Shown: positions 21,526 to 33,220, counted from the stretch's first letter. The stretch: 64,000 bases of DNA from Simmondsia chinensis (GCA_018398585.1 JAGTTD010000001.1:38269938-38333937); one strand, 5' to 3'. Notes: generated from the sequence alone by a model not told the origin. Translations and numbers: made by a program.

Positions 21526-21918
21526 TGTCATGACCCGAGGTGGGCTCGGGTTATGACTTGGAAAGAATTAGAATTTGGGGTGAGGAAGAATTGAGAAAGA
21601 GGTGAGGAAGAGAAGAGAATTAGAGGGAGAAGTAGAGAGAATAGAGGGAGAGTAAGAGAATTGAAGTTCTATTATTATTGCATGACTATTACAAGGGATG
21701 ATCAAAGCTACTTATACTAGCTGAAGCCTAGGACAATATCTAATGGGTTAACAACTTAATACAACATTACAACATAACAACTCAATCTAACTACATTCAC
21801 TAATACAAGAATTTCCCTAGCTAACTAATAACCAACATTCCTCCAATACTAACATAAGAACACTTAATACTAACACTAATGAGTTTATGCTAATTACCTA
21901 TCTATTTCAATCATAACA
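21526..21918 (-). repeat. LTR of nested element (5' in its orientation)
   Basis: 393 bp, paired with 18715-19107. On the minus strand it ends GGGTCATGACA, 2 nt before the primer-binding site. Confidence 0.9.
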
Positions 21919-22296
21919 TTTTACCACAATTAGGAAGCTTAATTTAAATTTTCATATTTAATTTGTATTTATCTCTTTTATATTTTTAGTCTTTATTTTA
22001 GTTAGATCACACTGATTGCTAGATGAAGTATAAGGATTGTGATCTCGTCCGTTGATCTTAAATTACAAGTTTGAGTCTAGTTAGGAATGCTCCTCTATTG
22101 AAAGGGAGGGTTAGCTTACTTCATTATTATTGAGAATTTTCTCTCTGTTTTAGTGTTTTCTCTTGTTTTTGGGTTGTGAAAGCCTAGATTAAACTTTTTT
22201 TCTCCAGTTCTTTATTATTTTTGTAATAAGAAATTAAGGGAAGGCCGTTGAACCTTCTTGCTTCCCAATTTTCCATCTGCACGTTGCATCACATTT

Positions 22297-23214
22297 TTAA
22301 AAAATATAGATTCTATTGTACATCACTTGGGATAATTGAAGAGAATGTAAAAAATTGGAGCATACCCATCAATATAGGCATCAAATTAAACAAATGTCTG
22401 ATGTTCATAGTTGCGGGTTGTTTTAAAATTTTAATACAGGCACCAAAATTAAAGTCTACGGGGAATCACTATAGAAACAAATTCAACGTTTACGTACACT
22501 AAATTTAATTCAAAAGGGGCATCAAATTGAAGAGAAAGTGAAGAATGACCGAGATGGAAAATAAATTATATAATAACAAATGGTAGAGAAAGTAAAGCAT
22601 TGCAGGACATTAAATTAAACAATTATCACTTATCGTATGCATTTTTGTTTGGGAATGAGAAGAGTGGATAGCCTAGTTCTTGGTGGTAGGCTTCTCTTGT
22701 TTTGTCTGTTGCTTCGGATTACGCCCTGGATCTTTCTGCCTTAGGATTAAAGGTCATTTTATGGGTGAAAATGGTAGCACGAATATTATTTAAAAAATGG
22801 TCAAAGAAATACCAGCTTGTATAAATAGAGCGATGAAAATGGAAGAAACAAAATTTCCATAATATATCTAGAGTTTCTGGTTTCTGATAATAAAGATATT
22901 ATAACTATCATCACCAATTTCCTAAAAAAAAAGTTGCTTAAAATATTTTTTTTCCTTTCTATTTACCTTAAAAAATTAATGAAAAGCCTTTGAAAATATG
23001 AATATATAAGAGTGGGAGTTGTGGGTAAGATGGAGGTGGGGAGTTAAATTGCTAACTGCTTTTGTAAATATACTTATGTGGTTTGTTTTTATTTTCTAAT
23101 TTTTTTTTCCTAAAATGTAAATTTGAGTAAAAATGCTAGAAATTTAGGAATTAGAGAGGGAATTTTTTTTGAAAGAGGAAGAACTTATCTTTAAGTATAT
23201 ACATAGATTTGTGA
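22297..23214. other. Unassigned, AT-rich
   Basis: No gene or recognised element. Short open stretches have no similarity I can name. Confidence 0.4.
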
Positions 23215-23410
23215 AAAAATGGCGTCCAAATTAAATATTATTTTATGTATAATCTTGTTGTACAAGCTAGTTAGTTAAAACTTGTGGTATATTTAGTTAG
23301 ACCTCATGGTACAATTCCAAAAACTATCTTACTTTTGCTCCAAACTAAGGTGTATTGCAATTAGGACCATTAAAGGCACTTAGGACATCATTATTTAATG
23401 TACCATGTAG
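23215..23410 (+). repeat. Single ~200-bp repeat monomer
   Basis: It carries aatggcgtccaaatta, cttgttgtacaagctagtt, ttaaaacttgtggta, tgctccaaactaa and attaaaggcacttagg in family order. It is followed by a GA microsatellite near 23583-23599. Confidence 0.65.
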
Positions 23411-23639
23411 GGTATATAATATGTATTGTGGTCCACCCTATATTTATATGGCCTGTTTAAATAAATCGTCGGGTTAATTAAATAATAATAATAATATATA
23501 ACCTCATATGTGAACGAGGGATATGCCACATATAAAATAACGTGAGTGAGAGGCGGCATTCTCGAGGCACAAAAAATTAACGAGAGAGAGAGAGAGAGTT
23601 GCGGCTGGAACTCGCGTATCAAAAACAAGAGAGAATTTG

Positions 23640-24035
23640 AGCGGTGCGGGTGCAATCGTTCAGTTGAGATCGTGATTGATTTTGGAGCAATTTAAAGTGG
23701 GGTTTTTAGGCGTTATTTGGAGTGAATTAATCGGGAGTATCAATTGCTCTCAGGCCTAGGGAGGTAATCCTTGTATCACTTAATTTGCTTGTAGGTTTCA
23801 AGCTAGGGCAAATATCTTGAAACTATAAACAATGTAATTGCTATTTTCTATAGTGGATTTTGCTGTCGGTTTGCCCCATGGTTTTTCTCTCTACTCTGGA
23901 GGGTTTTCCGCGTTATATATGGTCTTGATTTAATTTCCGCATATTTATTTCGTCGTTGATATTTGGTGATATTGGCATGCCCTGTGATTTATATCTGTTA
24001 TTAATATTGGCTTGAGTGGTCAATTGAAATTGGGT
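23640..24035 (+). mobile_element. Copia LTR fragment
   Basis: The stretch ctatagtggattttgctgtc, then tttgccccatggtttttctc and ggagggttttccgcg is typical of the R/U5 part of many plant copia LTRs. No matching second LTR or primer site is found next to it. Confidence 0.5.
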
Positions 24036-24350
24036 TTAGGTGTCTTGACCCCAGCATACCATAATCTCATATTGACGAGGTACTTCAAAACAGTGTTTGA
24101 GTTTTGAAGGCTCATGACCGATTCTTGAAGGGCATACAAATTCTAATATGGCAAGATGTCTTGATAGTAGGAAATCTAGTTCAGGGTATTTGTTTACTTT
24201 TGCAGGGGGATCTGTGCCTTGGCAGTCCAGGTTGTAGAAGTGTGTAGCTCTCTCCATTATTGAAGTTGAGTACATTGCTACTGTTGAAGCAGGAAAAGAA
24301 ATATTGTGGATGAAGAGGTTTCTTCAAGAGTTGGGTCTGAAATAGAAAGA
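24036..24350 (+). pseudogene. Copia RNase H fragment
   Basis: The reading SSSGYLFTFAGGSVPWQSRL, a stop, then IIEVEYIATVEAGKEILWMK and RFLQELGLK matches the copia RNase H segment SGYVFTLAGGAVSWxSKL ... TEAEYIAAxEAxKEAxWLKxFLxELG. It lies upstream of reverse-transcriptase sequence, the reverse of the normal order, so the locus is rearranged. Confidence 0.75.
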
Positions 24351-24399
24351 ATATATTCTAGGTATATGATGGGACAGAACTCGGAAATGACACTAAGCC

Positions 24400-25384
24400 A
24401 GTCGTAGTTGATGATGCTCCTACTATAAATGGTGCTAAGTAGAGGGAGCCGGCCCCCAAACCAGTGACTGTTGAGCCTTAATTGAGAAGGTCTGATAGAA
24501 AGCATCGGCTATCTATGAGATATTCTAGTTCTGATTATATTTGCCTTACTGATGAGGGGGAGCCAAAGAACGTTGAAGAAGTGCAAATTCATGAAGACAA
24601 GGATAATTGGGTGAAAGCCATGGATGAAGAGATGAATTCTTTAAAGAAGAATAGAACCCATGAGCTGGTTAATCTACCTAAAGGCAGAAAAGCACTTCAA
24701 AATAAGTGGGTGTTCAAGGTGAAAAAGAATGTTGATCAAGTTGTGAAATATAAAGCCCGATTGGTGATGAAAGGCTTCAATTAGAAGAAAAGGATTGATT
24801 TTGACGAGATCTTCACTCCAGTTGTGAAGATGAGTTCCATTCGAATGGTACTGGGTATAGTAGCTAGTAAAAATCTTGAGTTTGAATAGTTAGATGTGAA
24901 GACTGCATTTCTCCATGATGACTTGCAATAGGAGATCTACATGAAGTAGCCTGAAGAATATGAAGTGCAGGGTATAAGAATTTTGACCCCTTCAGAGTGG
25001 GTCAAGGGTACAAGAGAACAGCTGCAGACCATTGTGTGTACATAAGGAAATTCACTGGAGGTAATTTCATTATTTTACTGCTTTATGTTGATTATTTGCT
25101 TAGTGTTGGTCAAGATGCAGATATGATTTGAAGGCTCAAAGAGGAGTTGTCAATGTCATTTGAAATGAAAGACCTGGGTCCAGTGAAGCGAATTTTGGGT
25201 ATGAAGATTACTCGTGATAGAGAGGCCGGAAAGTTGTGGTTGTCATAAGAAAAATATGTTGAATGGATGCTTTGATAGGTTCAACATAAAGAGTGCTAAA
25301 CAAGTTAGCACACCTCTTGCCTCACATTTTAAATTGAGTAAATAATCTTGTCCTGTTACTAAGAAAGAGAAAGAAGTAGTTAAA
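24400..25384 (+). pseudogene. Copia reverse transcriptase, degenerate
   Basis: An open stretch from 24482 reads LSMRYSSSDYICLTDEGEP, then WVKAMDEEMNSLKKNRTHEL and KWVFKVKK. After a stop come DFDEIFTPVVKMSSIRMVL and LDVKTAFLHDDLQ. A later part gives IILLLYVDYLLSVG, MSFEMKDLGPVKRILGMKI and STPLASHFKLS. The catalytic YVDD box has become YVDY. There are several stops and an internal deletion between about 24972 and 25010. Confidence 0.82.
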
Positions 25385-26384
25385 TGGCGTACAAATTAAA
25401 AATTCCTCCATGTATAACCTTGTTGTATAAGCTAGTTAAATGATGTGGTACATTTAGTTAAAACTTGTGATATATGTAGTTAAAACTTGTGGTACAACTC
25501 TAAAACTATCTTGATTTGGCTCCAACTAAAGCGTGGTGCAATTAGGACCCTTAGAGACACTTAGGATCGTCATTAGTGTACCATAATCCTATAATTTGCA
25601 AAAAAATGGCACACAAATGTATAACCTTGTCATACAAACTAGTTGAATGGTGCGATATATTTTGTTAAAATTTATGGTACATTTAGTTAAAACTTGTGGT
25701 ACAATTTTAAAATGATCTTCATTTAACTCCAAAGTACAGTGAGGTGCAAGTAGGACTCTTAAAGACACTTAGAAACGTCATTAATATACTAGATCCTATA
25801 ATATGTAAAAAAATAGCGTCCAAATGAAAGATTCTTTTATTTATATCTTTGTGGTACAAGCTAGTTGAATGGTGTAATACATTTAGGCCTCATTTGGTTG
25901 CCACATGAATTGAATTCCTGTAGGAAGTTATATTTCTTAGGAATTCAATTCCCTTGTCAACTTTTCAAGAGTAGGTAAAACATGTTTAGTTGCTAGGATG
26001 AGAAATAGAACTTCTTTCGAAAGGTTAGTTAAAAAATGAAGGACTTAGAAATTACCTGGGAATTGGGATCCCCAAATAAGTTACTTTCGACGTTTTGAAG
26101 GATTTGAAAATTGCTTAGTAACTTCCATTTTTTTACATTCCGCCAACTAAATAAGAGCTAAGATTCGAACTTGCCACGAATTTCAAATTCTCAAATCTAC
26201 TTCCTGCATACCACATAAGGCCTTAGTCAAAATATATGGTACAATTAGTTAAAACTTGTGGTACAATCCAAACTAACTTGTGGTGCAATTAGGACCTTTA
26301 GAGACACTTAAGAAAGTCATAAGTGTACAATAATCCCGTAATTTGTAAAAAAAAATGGCATCCAAATAAAAGATTCCTTGGTAT
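25385..26384 (+). repeat. Tandem ~200-bp repeats, left block
   Basis: About four monomers with the signature acttgtggtacaa, agctccaaactaa, gacccttagagacactta, cattagtgtaccataatcc, aatggcgtccaaat. The block is interrupted by a MITE at 25886-26222. It continues after the copia insertion at 35642: ggtatataat before the LTR joins ctcgtggtacaagctagttg after it, restoring a monomer. Confidence 0.78.
25886..26222. mobile_element. PIF/Harbinger (Tourist-like) MITE
   Basis: 337 bp flanked by TTA on both sides (25883-25885 and 26223-26225). Its ends are inverted: GGCCTCATTTGGTTGC on the left and GGCCTTATGTGGTATGC read inward from the right. A 3-bp TTA/TAA duplication with GG-starting termini is the Harbinger pattern. 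No transposase. Confidence 0.8.
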
Positions 26385-26389
26385 ATAAT

Positions 26390-28275
26390 TGTTGGAAACA
26401 GTGTCCTAAAAATTCAATTTTTCTTGTAAATATTATTCTTATTTAAGAGTGAAATTTAATTATTTTTATTTTCATTATAATTGTATCTGTGAGTTCATTA
26501 TGTATGTGATTTTCTTTTAAGTAACATCCATGAGATATATGTCATCCTCAAATTACGTTGCAATGTTTATTTTAAGTGGGTAACAAGATTATGCCACATG
26601 TAGACTTAAAACAAACGGGAATGACATGATATTTGAAAAAAGTAATTGGTGACAAGTTTGGACTACGTCTGCTAAGACTATAATGTGACAATTTAGATGA
26701 CTTGTCTTGGTCATGTGGATAGTGATCCAAAAAGTGTTGTATTGGTGGTTACAATAAGATTGATGCACTGAATTGGACTAAGTGAGTTACTTGTATCTAG
26801 ACTACTATCACAAATGAGTGATTCATAATGTACTGTTTAAATGATAACTCTAAATCTTGAGGGTATTCTAGACTTGTGCATGAAGTGTTAGTTATCTTGC
26901 TGTACTAAAAGTAAAGTCTCTACTTGTGATTGAAGTCTTACATGCATTGGGTAATGGCATGAAATGTGGCAAAGATTAGGTGTTCCATATAGAACCTATG
27001 GTCCCTTAGAGAGACAGATGTTCCCTTAGTTGATTCGCAAGTGTTTGAATTAATTCGAAATCTTTGGCTGAAGTATTCCAATGATTGACATTTGCAATTT
27101 ATACTATGAATTTTCATGTATAAATAAATTAATCGAAGAAAGGGCGAGTCGGGAACTAATAGAAAAGCTGTGAGAAAAATAATGGTGTTATAATTATTTT
27201 TTTCATGGATATCTAAGGGGTTGTTTTAAAAATAGTCTATTTGGAAATTATTGAATAAATAAGTTTAATTCTAGAGTGCAATAGGATTCATTTAGTGGAA
27301 TTAAGTCCTACTAAATGGTAATCAAATATTATCATAAGATGATAATTAATTTGACCCATTTGGAGCTAGAACTAAACTTTCTCTGAGGTCCCTGTGCAAG
27401 CCTCTAAATGTACACCATTAGAAAAATATTGAAAGAATTTATGAGATGACTTATTTATTCATGAGGTGAGTAAATTAAATATGCTAAATAATATTCATTA
27501 GATGAATAAAATAATTTTATTAAAATAAAATTTATAAGATGGATTTATAAATATGGGGAAAAAAGAAAAACTACGCGCTAAACATGTTCAGCCAATCACG
27601 GCATGACATGTGTCACATTGTGAGGGGAGGAGAAGCGCGATCTGCGACTCTTTGTGTGGACAAACCAGTGCACGGGACGTGTCAATGCTGGGACGTCCCA
27701 CGAGTCCAATCCGCGCCAGCCAGCACGAGCGCATCCTGTTTAGCTAACCGTCGCCATTTTGGCTATTGGTTTTGCATCTCACGTCAAAAATTTATGAGTT
27801 TTTTAGTCCAGAAGCTTATTATAAATAGGAGTCATGGAACGAAGGTTTAGCATCAATTAAAAAACTAAACAATTTTAAGAGGGTGTTAACTTTTAGAGAA
27901 CTAAAAAAGGAAAATTTTTCATTGAATTTTTTTCTCTATAGTTCGATATTTTTGGGGCCCACACTCTGGGTCTCAAGAGGAAATTGCATAGAAGATCTCA
28001 TGGTCTCGGCGATTTCTAGGAGCGACAGTGCGGTCTACATCAAGGTATTTTTCTTTTCTATCGTTTTCCTTTAGTTTTTCACTTTACTATTTATTTACAA
28101 TATTTGTTATGCTATTTATTTTTCGTGTTATAAGTATGAATCTATTAGAGTAGAGGCATCTAGATTTAAAATTAGGAATTTTAAATTACTTGTATGTTTA
28201 AAATTAGAAATTTTAAATTGTTCCACTGCGTTAATTCTAATTAATTTAGAGAATATTTTGAAATAAGCCCCAATA
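26390..28275 (+). repeat. 5' LTR of the copia element
   Basis: 1886 bp and unusually long for a copia LTR. It shares long blocks with 33765-35636 such as aaattcaatttttcttg and ttgtatctgtgagttc. TATA-like ttataaatagg lies near 27819 and its counterpart ttataaatag near 35211. Confidence 0.9.
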
Positions 28276-28277
28276 AT

Positions 28278-28290
28278 TGGTATAAGAGCC
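28278..28290 (+). other. Copia primer-binding site
   Basis: It reads tggtataagagcc, one base from the initiator-Met primer consensus tggtatcagagcc, and lies 2 bp after the LTR. Confidence 0.8.
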
Positions 28291-29363
28291 AGCTTCTGAT
28301 TACATTCATAATATACATGAGATAAATAATATGCATACTAAATGAAATAAATAGATATGTGAATGAATAAAATAAAGATTTTATTAAAAAAAACGATAGA
28401 TATGAAAGGGTTATTAAAAGGTTTTTAGTAACAATTATACCTATTGATTCCATTTTAAATTATTTAAAATTTTAATGGATTAAGCGGTTAATTCAGATTC
28501 TAAAATTTGATTCTCAAAATTTTCTTTTAGATATGCATGATATGATTTTACAAATATGATAAGATTAAGACGTCAAATAAAATTATTAACCTAATGAGAT
28601 TGGAATCAATATTTATTAACTTATAAGAAAATATATGAATTTAATTTTTTTTACTGACGTTGACGTGGCAATTAAAATTTTTTTTTCCTCACATGCTGAC
28701 ATTAGTATTGACATATAGTAATAAAAAAAATATATTTTTTTTTATTTTAGAATGTGATTTTAATGTAGATTATATGATAATCGGCCTGTAAATGCACTTT
28801 AAATAAAAAAAAAACACTAGTTTATAAAATTCAAGTCTGAGCGAGGTTCAATGGTTGAGTCTTCACGGTCTCCATTACTTGTTTAACAGTATAGTAGATT
28901 GACATTACTCCCTGAGGAGGGTGTTGGTTTATGGAATACAAGGTTAGACTTTTAGAAGGATAGACTAAAGTACAAAATAGCGAGTGCGGCCATGCTACCG
29001 TGGAGTATTTCGTGGATTTATATAGAGGTTTAATTAATGGTATACACTTGGCTAGAATAATACATTAGCCTCCCCGAGGAGCTCTGTTGAGTTATGCTAC
29101 AGACTAAGGAAAGAGTGGTGAGTTAATCATGTTTAGTAAGTGTTACAAGAAAGCATGTTAATTGAGAATAGTTCTCACCCAAACTAGTTTCATACCACCT
29201 CGCTACCAAGGAGGAAAGAGTGGTATGTTTGGGTCATAATTGCATTCATAATAGTTCAATTTTGTGGATACTCATTTTGTTTGCTAAATTTAAAATGAAT
29301 GGATGTCATGGTATTTTGCATGACTCACAATAGGTTACATAAATTTTGCTTTGTAGAGTAATA
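28291..29363 (+). other. Copia 5' leader
   Basis: Untranslated leader of about 1 kb between primer site and gag. Part of it (28880-29220, e.g. ctccctgaggagggtgttgg) recurs in reverse at 42700-43230 in the related minus-strand copia. Confidence 0.65.
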
Positions 29364-29940
29364 ATGGCAATGACTTGTGCTCTCATTCGATACTTAAGGA
29401 TAACACACTCACTAGACCGAATTATTTTACTTGGAAAATGAATTTGGATATTGTACTAATTCACGAGGGACACGAATTTGTTCTTACTGATGCTCGTCCT
29501 TCAATGCCTATTGCTAATTCCATAGCTGCTATTAAAGAGCGTCACAAACGCTGGCAAAAGGCTAATGAGTTAGCCAGATGCTTCATATTGGCCTCTGCGT
29601 CGTTTTTTCTCAAGCATCAGATGCTTAAGATGCAGACAATATCTGAAATGATGAAACATTTAAAAGAAATATTCAGAGGTCAGGATAGAGCAGCGAGACA
29701 TGAACTGATGAGGAAGTTGCTCAATATGACGATGTCCGAAGGAACACTAGTTCAGGAACACATTATGAAATTAATGGCATGTTTGTCTAAACTGGAAATC
29801 CTTGGAGCTAGGATCGACAATCAATCTTAGCAGGATATCAATCTCAGTTCTCTGTCCAACTCATTCACTCAGTTTAGGCTGAATTATTTATTGAATAATA
29901 AGGATTATTCATTGCCTGAGCTAATGAAGAAGCAGTAAGT
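29364..29940 (+). pseudogene. Copia gag
   Basis: The likely gag start is the ATG at 29364, but the frame is shifted within the first codons. From 29375 an open frame of ~150 codons reads NTLTRPNYFTWKMNLDIVLI then HEGHEFVLTDARP, the usual N-terminus of copia gag. It continues WQKANELARCFILAS and EHIMKLMACLSKLE, with a TAG at about 29828 and readable gag beyond (LSSLSNSFTQFRLNYLLNN). No zinc knuckle survives before the protease. Confidence 0.85.
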
Positions 29941-30059
29941 AGTATAGGGCGTGATGTGGGCCAAGAGGAGTGTCCACTTGACCTAGGCTCCGAGGACAAG
30001 TGAGAGTGAGCAAGCTAAGGGTTCAACTTGATTGAGTCATGTGTAGTTAAGGTTCCTAG

Positions 30060-30470
30060 TATGTGGACTCAGGTTCAACTAACCATGTTTGTAATATGTT
30101 ACAGGGACTCGGGCTAACCAGGAGGCTGCTTGATGGAAAGGTGTACCTAAATGTTGGAGACGACACAAGAGTTTTGGTCTTAGGAGTGGGAGATATTATC
30201 TTAGTTTTTATTGGAAGAGTTTTGGTTTTAAAAGACTGTCTATTTGTACTTGCATTAAGAAAGAATTTGATTTTTGTGTCATGTTTAGCTCATAATGGAT
30301 ATTCAGTTAATTTTGGTTCTAAATTTGTCATTAGAAATAAATTATATATTTGTAAAGGTACTTGTGTGGACGGTGTGTTTATGTTATTTCCTATTGATTG
30401 CTCATATGAATCTAACACAAGCTCACTAGTTCAACCTCGTAAGAGAAAACACTTTGAAAAGCATAATACC
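30060..30470 (+). pseudogene. Copia aspartic protease
   Basis: An open frame starts with DSGSTNHVCNMLQG, the catalytic DSG being close to 30066. It continues through VGDDTRVLVLGVGDI and LKDCLFVLALRKNLIFVSCL, matching the V..L.DVLYVPxLxKNLISV segment of copia proteases. The domain itself is almost intact, but it is separated from gag by shifts. Confidence 0.85.
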
Positions 30471-31530
30471 TACACATGGCACCAACGCCTTGGTCACATT
30501 ATTTCGAACCTGATCCAAAGATGGTCTGATAGAACCTTAGGACTTGAAACCCTTACTAGTCTGCGAATCCTGCATAGAAGGTGAAATGATCAAGTCTGTC
30601 TTTAAGAGTAATAGCAACAGGGTAGGTGACTTGCTTGAGCTGGTTCACACAGATGTATGTGGACCACTGAATGTTCAAGTAAGTGGTGGGTACGAGTACT
30701 TCATCACTTTCACGGATGATTACTCTAGGTATGGATATGTGTACCTAATGGGACATAAGTCTGACTCTTTCGAAAAGTTCAAAGAGTTCAAGGCTAAAGT
30801 TAAACAACAGTTAGGTAACATGTCAAGGCACTTCGATGGGATTGAGGTGGTGAATACCTTTCAAGAGTGTTTTTGGATTTCCTAACTGCAAATGGAATAA
30901 GTCTCAGCTTTCTGCTTGAGCACTCCACATCAAAACGGTGTTGCGGACAGAAGGAACATGACACTATTGGAGAAGGTAAGGTCCATGATAAGCCATACTA
31001 TTTGACCAATCTCTTTTTGGGGTTACGCCTTAGATAAAGCAACATATCTCCTTAACTTAGTTCCATCAAAGTTAGTTCCTAAAACACTTGTGGAACTATG
31101 GACTGAGCGAAAGCCCAGATTAGGATACCTTCGAATTTGGGGGTGTCCAGCCCATGTGTTGAAAAAGAATCTTGACAATTTGGAATCAAGGACGGAGGTG
31201 TGTATACTTGTGGGTTATCCCAGAGGGATGAGGGGTGGTTTTTTTCTACAGTCCTTCTGAACAAATGGTATTTGTAATTGAAAATGCCAAATTTTTTGAG
31301 GAGGATTTTGTAGTAAACTACAAAGTAAAAGCAGAGTAGTGTTAGAAGAATTCAGAGATAATGACATTATTTCTAAATAGCTGGAGACATCTCGAGACAC
31401 CCTAGTTGTATTAGATATACCTACAGATAGAATTAAGAATGCTTCGAGTGCACGAGAGCCTAGGCGTCGTGGGAAGATTGTCAGGGCACCTGACAGATTC
31501 ATGGCCAGAGCCTTACTAGTTGATGGTGAT
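30471..31530 (+). pseudogene. Copia integrase
   Basis: The pre-integrase motif TYTWHQRLGHI lies near 30469-30500, followed after a shift by CESCIEGEMIKSVFK (zinc-binding CxxC). The core has LVHTDVCGPLNV and FTDDYSRYGYVYLM, giving the first two catalytic aspartates. Around 30930 the segment STPHQNGVADRRNMTLLEK is readable; the third catalytic residue, normally Glu in GVAERRN, is Asp here. Later parts (LVPKTLVELWTERKP, IWGCPAHVLKKN) are the usual copia integrase C-terminus. Several stops. Confidence 0.85.
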
Positions 31531-32595
31531 TGAGTCTGACCCTCTTAACTACACTAACGCGCTAAAAAACAAAGATGCTGCCCAGTAGGTCTTGGCAATA
31601 AAATTTGAGATATAATCCATGTATTATAATTAGGTCTGGGAACTTTTAAGCTGCCGAAAGGCATTAAACCCATTGGAGGTAAATGGATCTACAAGAGAAC
31701 GAGAGGAGTGGACAGGAAGGTAAAGACCATCAAGACATGACTAGTTGCTAAGGGCTTTACCCAAAAGAAAGGTATTGATTATGATGAGACCTTATGACCA
31801 GTGGCCATATTAAAGTCCATTAGGATACTCCTATCCATTGCTACTCATTAAGACTATGAAATTTGGCAAATTGATGTCTAAATGGCCTTTTTGAATGGTC
31901 ATCTTGAAAAAGACATCTATATGGTGCAACTAGATGATTTTCATTGGCAAAAACTAGGAGCATATGGTATGCAAACTGAAGAAGTCCATTTATGGGCTGA
32001 AACAAGCATCACACTCATGCAGTATTAGATTCAATGAAGCTATCAAATCCTACAGGTTTGAACAATTGGTTGATCAACATGCATGTATGAGTGAAATCAT
32101 GAGAAAGTAGTGACTACTTTAGTGTTATACGTGGATGTCATACTACTCATTGGGAATGATGTGTCTTATCAGCGGTAAAGATTTGGTTTCCAGGTCAGTT
32201 TGATATGAAGGACCTAGGAGAAGCCAGCTATATTCTTGGGATCAAGCTTTTGCGAGGTCGTCAGAGTAGAATGTTGTGTTTGTCTCAGGCCGCTTATATT
32301 AACAAGATGTTGTCAGGGTATCAAATGGCGGATTCTAAGAAAGAGTTATTACTTTCCGGCATGGAATCCATCTTTCTTCAGAGCAGTGTCCTAAGACACC
32401 TAAAAAGGAAGAGCAGATAAGGAATGTATCATATGCTTTGGCTATGGGAAGCCTCATGTATACTATGTTATGCACGAGACTAGATATTTGCTATGTTATT
32501 GGGATGGTGAGTAGATATTAATCTAACCCAGATCCATTACACCGGGAGGCAATGAAGCATATTCCCAAGTACTTGAGAAGGACTAAAGACTATAT
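31531..32595 (+). pseudogene. Copia reverse transcriptase
   Basis: Fragments in order are KLPKGIKPIGGKWIYKR near 31650, KGFTQKKGIDYDET, QIDV then MAFLNGHLEKDIYMVQ, and LVLYVDVILLIGND near 32118-32155. The catalytic YVDD is changed to YVDV. The last part (MKDLGEASYILGIKLLRG, LSQAAYINKML) is open for 71 codons. Stops are numerous, so no activity is expected. Confidence 0.85.
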
Positions 32596-33220
32596 AGCGG
32601 CTCTATACTCGTGATAGACTGCTGAGACATCGGGCTCCAGGCGTCCAGTCTACATGCATGCTGTGTGGTTCAGATGATGAGTCACATAGCCATCTCTTTT
32701 TAGCTTGCAGCTTCTCTGCTTCTGTTTGGTCCCGGGTGTCATCGCGCACCTCTATTGCTTGGCCTACGCTTCCTTGGCGTAAGCTTGTTCAGTGGGCTTC
32801 GACTCAGCTCCGTGGCCGAGGGGTGGATCGCATCCTCGCCCGCCTTTGCTTCTCTGCGACTGTCTACATCCTTTGGTCTGACCGTAACCCGAGGGTCCAG
32901 CGTTCACAGTCCAGACCTTCCGCTACCATCATCGAGGAGATCACAGGATTGGTTCGCAGCCGTCTTATTGCTGCTCCTACACTCCCTGGTGCTCACCGTC
33001 ATACTCAGCTTCTGCAAGAGTGGGGAATTGAGCACTATCTCTTTGTTTTGGCTTTTCACTTTGTTTCCTTTGTTTGGTCATGTTGACCTTTGATGCCTTG
33101 CTTTGTTTGTTTCATTCATTTGATTTATTGATGTAGGCCTTTCTTAGGGTATGCCCCTTGTAGACTTGTACATATATTTTTTCACATATATGGTAATTAT
33201 CACCGACTTACCAAAAAAAA
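32596..33220 (+). mobile_element. 5'-truncated LINE (L1-type) in copia pol
   Basis: A 625-bp insertion flanked by perfect 15-bp copies of gactaaagactatat (32581-32595 and 33221-33235), ending in a short A-run. Its frame encodes a zf-RVT-type zinc finger typical of the C-terminus of plant LINE reverse transcriptases: CMLCGSDDESHSHLFLAC, then SFSASVWSRV. Base composition (GC-rich) differs sharply from the host copia. It is incomplete at the 5' end, as expected of target-primed reverse transcription. Confidence 0.88.

Larger units (their letters stand above)
18715..21918 (-). mobile_element. Nested LTR element without recognisable pol
   Basis: It has two 393-bp direct LTRs (18715-19107 and 21526-21918), both TGTCATGA ... 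TCATGACA in the better-preserved copies. I counted by eye about 17 mismatches, roughly 4%. On the minus strand the order is LTR, primer-binding site (plus 21511-21523), one long ORF, polypurine tract (minus AAAGGGGGATG, plus 19111-19121), LTR. The element therefore has cis-signals for reverse transcription, but no gag, protease, RT, RNase H or integrase that I recognise. Flanks attat and tttta are not an exact duplication. Confidence 0.88.
13751..22291 (+). mobile_element. Ty3/gypsy element with nested insertion
   Basis: The 5' LTR (13751-14242) starts TGATGCAG and the 3' LTR ends TGCATCA at 22291. The flanking 5-bp duplication is cattt (13746-13750 and 22292-22296). A primer-binding site lies at 14245-14256 and a purine tract (ggggagga) directly precedes the 3' LTR at 18607. 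Gene order is gag, protease, reverse transcriptase, RNase H, integrase, as in Ty3/gypsy. Every domain carries stops or shifts, so the copy is dead. The 3' LTR is split by a 3.2-kb element (18715-21918); without it the element is about 5.3 kb. Confidence 0.92.
18607..22291 (+). repeat. 3' LTR of the gypsy element, split
   Basis: The LTR runs 18607-18714, is interrupted by the nested element 18715-21918, and resumes 21919-22291. The two pieces total 481 bp against 492 bp for the 5' LTR. Confidence 0.88.

Noticed and set aside
18710..21923. attat / tttta as the target duplication of the nested LTR element
   Set aside because: Only three of five bases match, so I do not claim a duplication; the boundaries rest on the LTR pair itself.
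28830..28860. gagcgaggttcaatggttgag as a Pol III B box
   Set aside because: It is part of the copia leader, recurs in the related element at 43230-43250, and has no matching A box or tail.
32755..33093. 112-codon plus-strand frame in the LINE
   Set aside because: It is a shifted shadow of the zf-RVT frame at 32646-33086.
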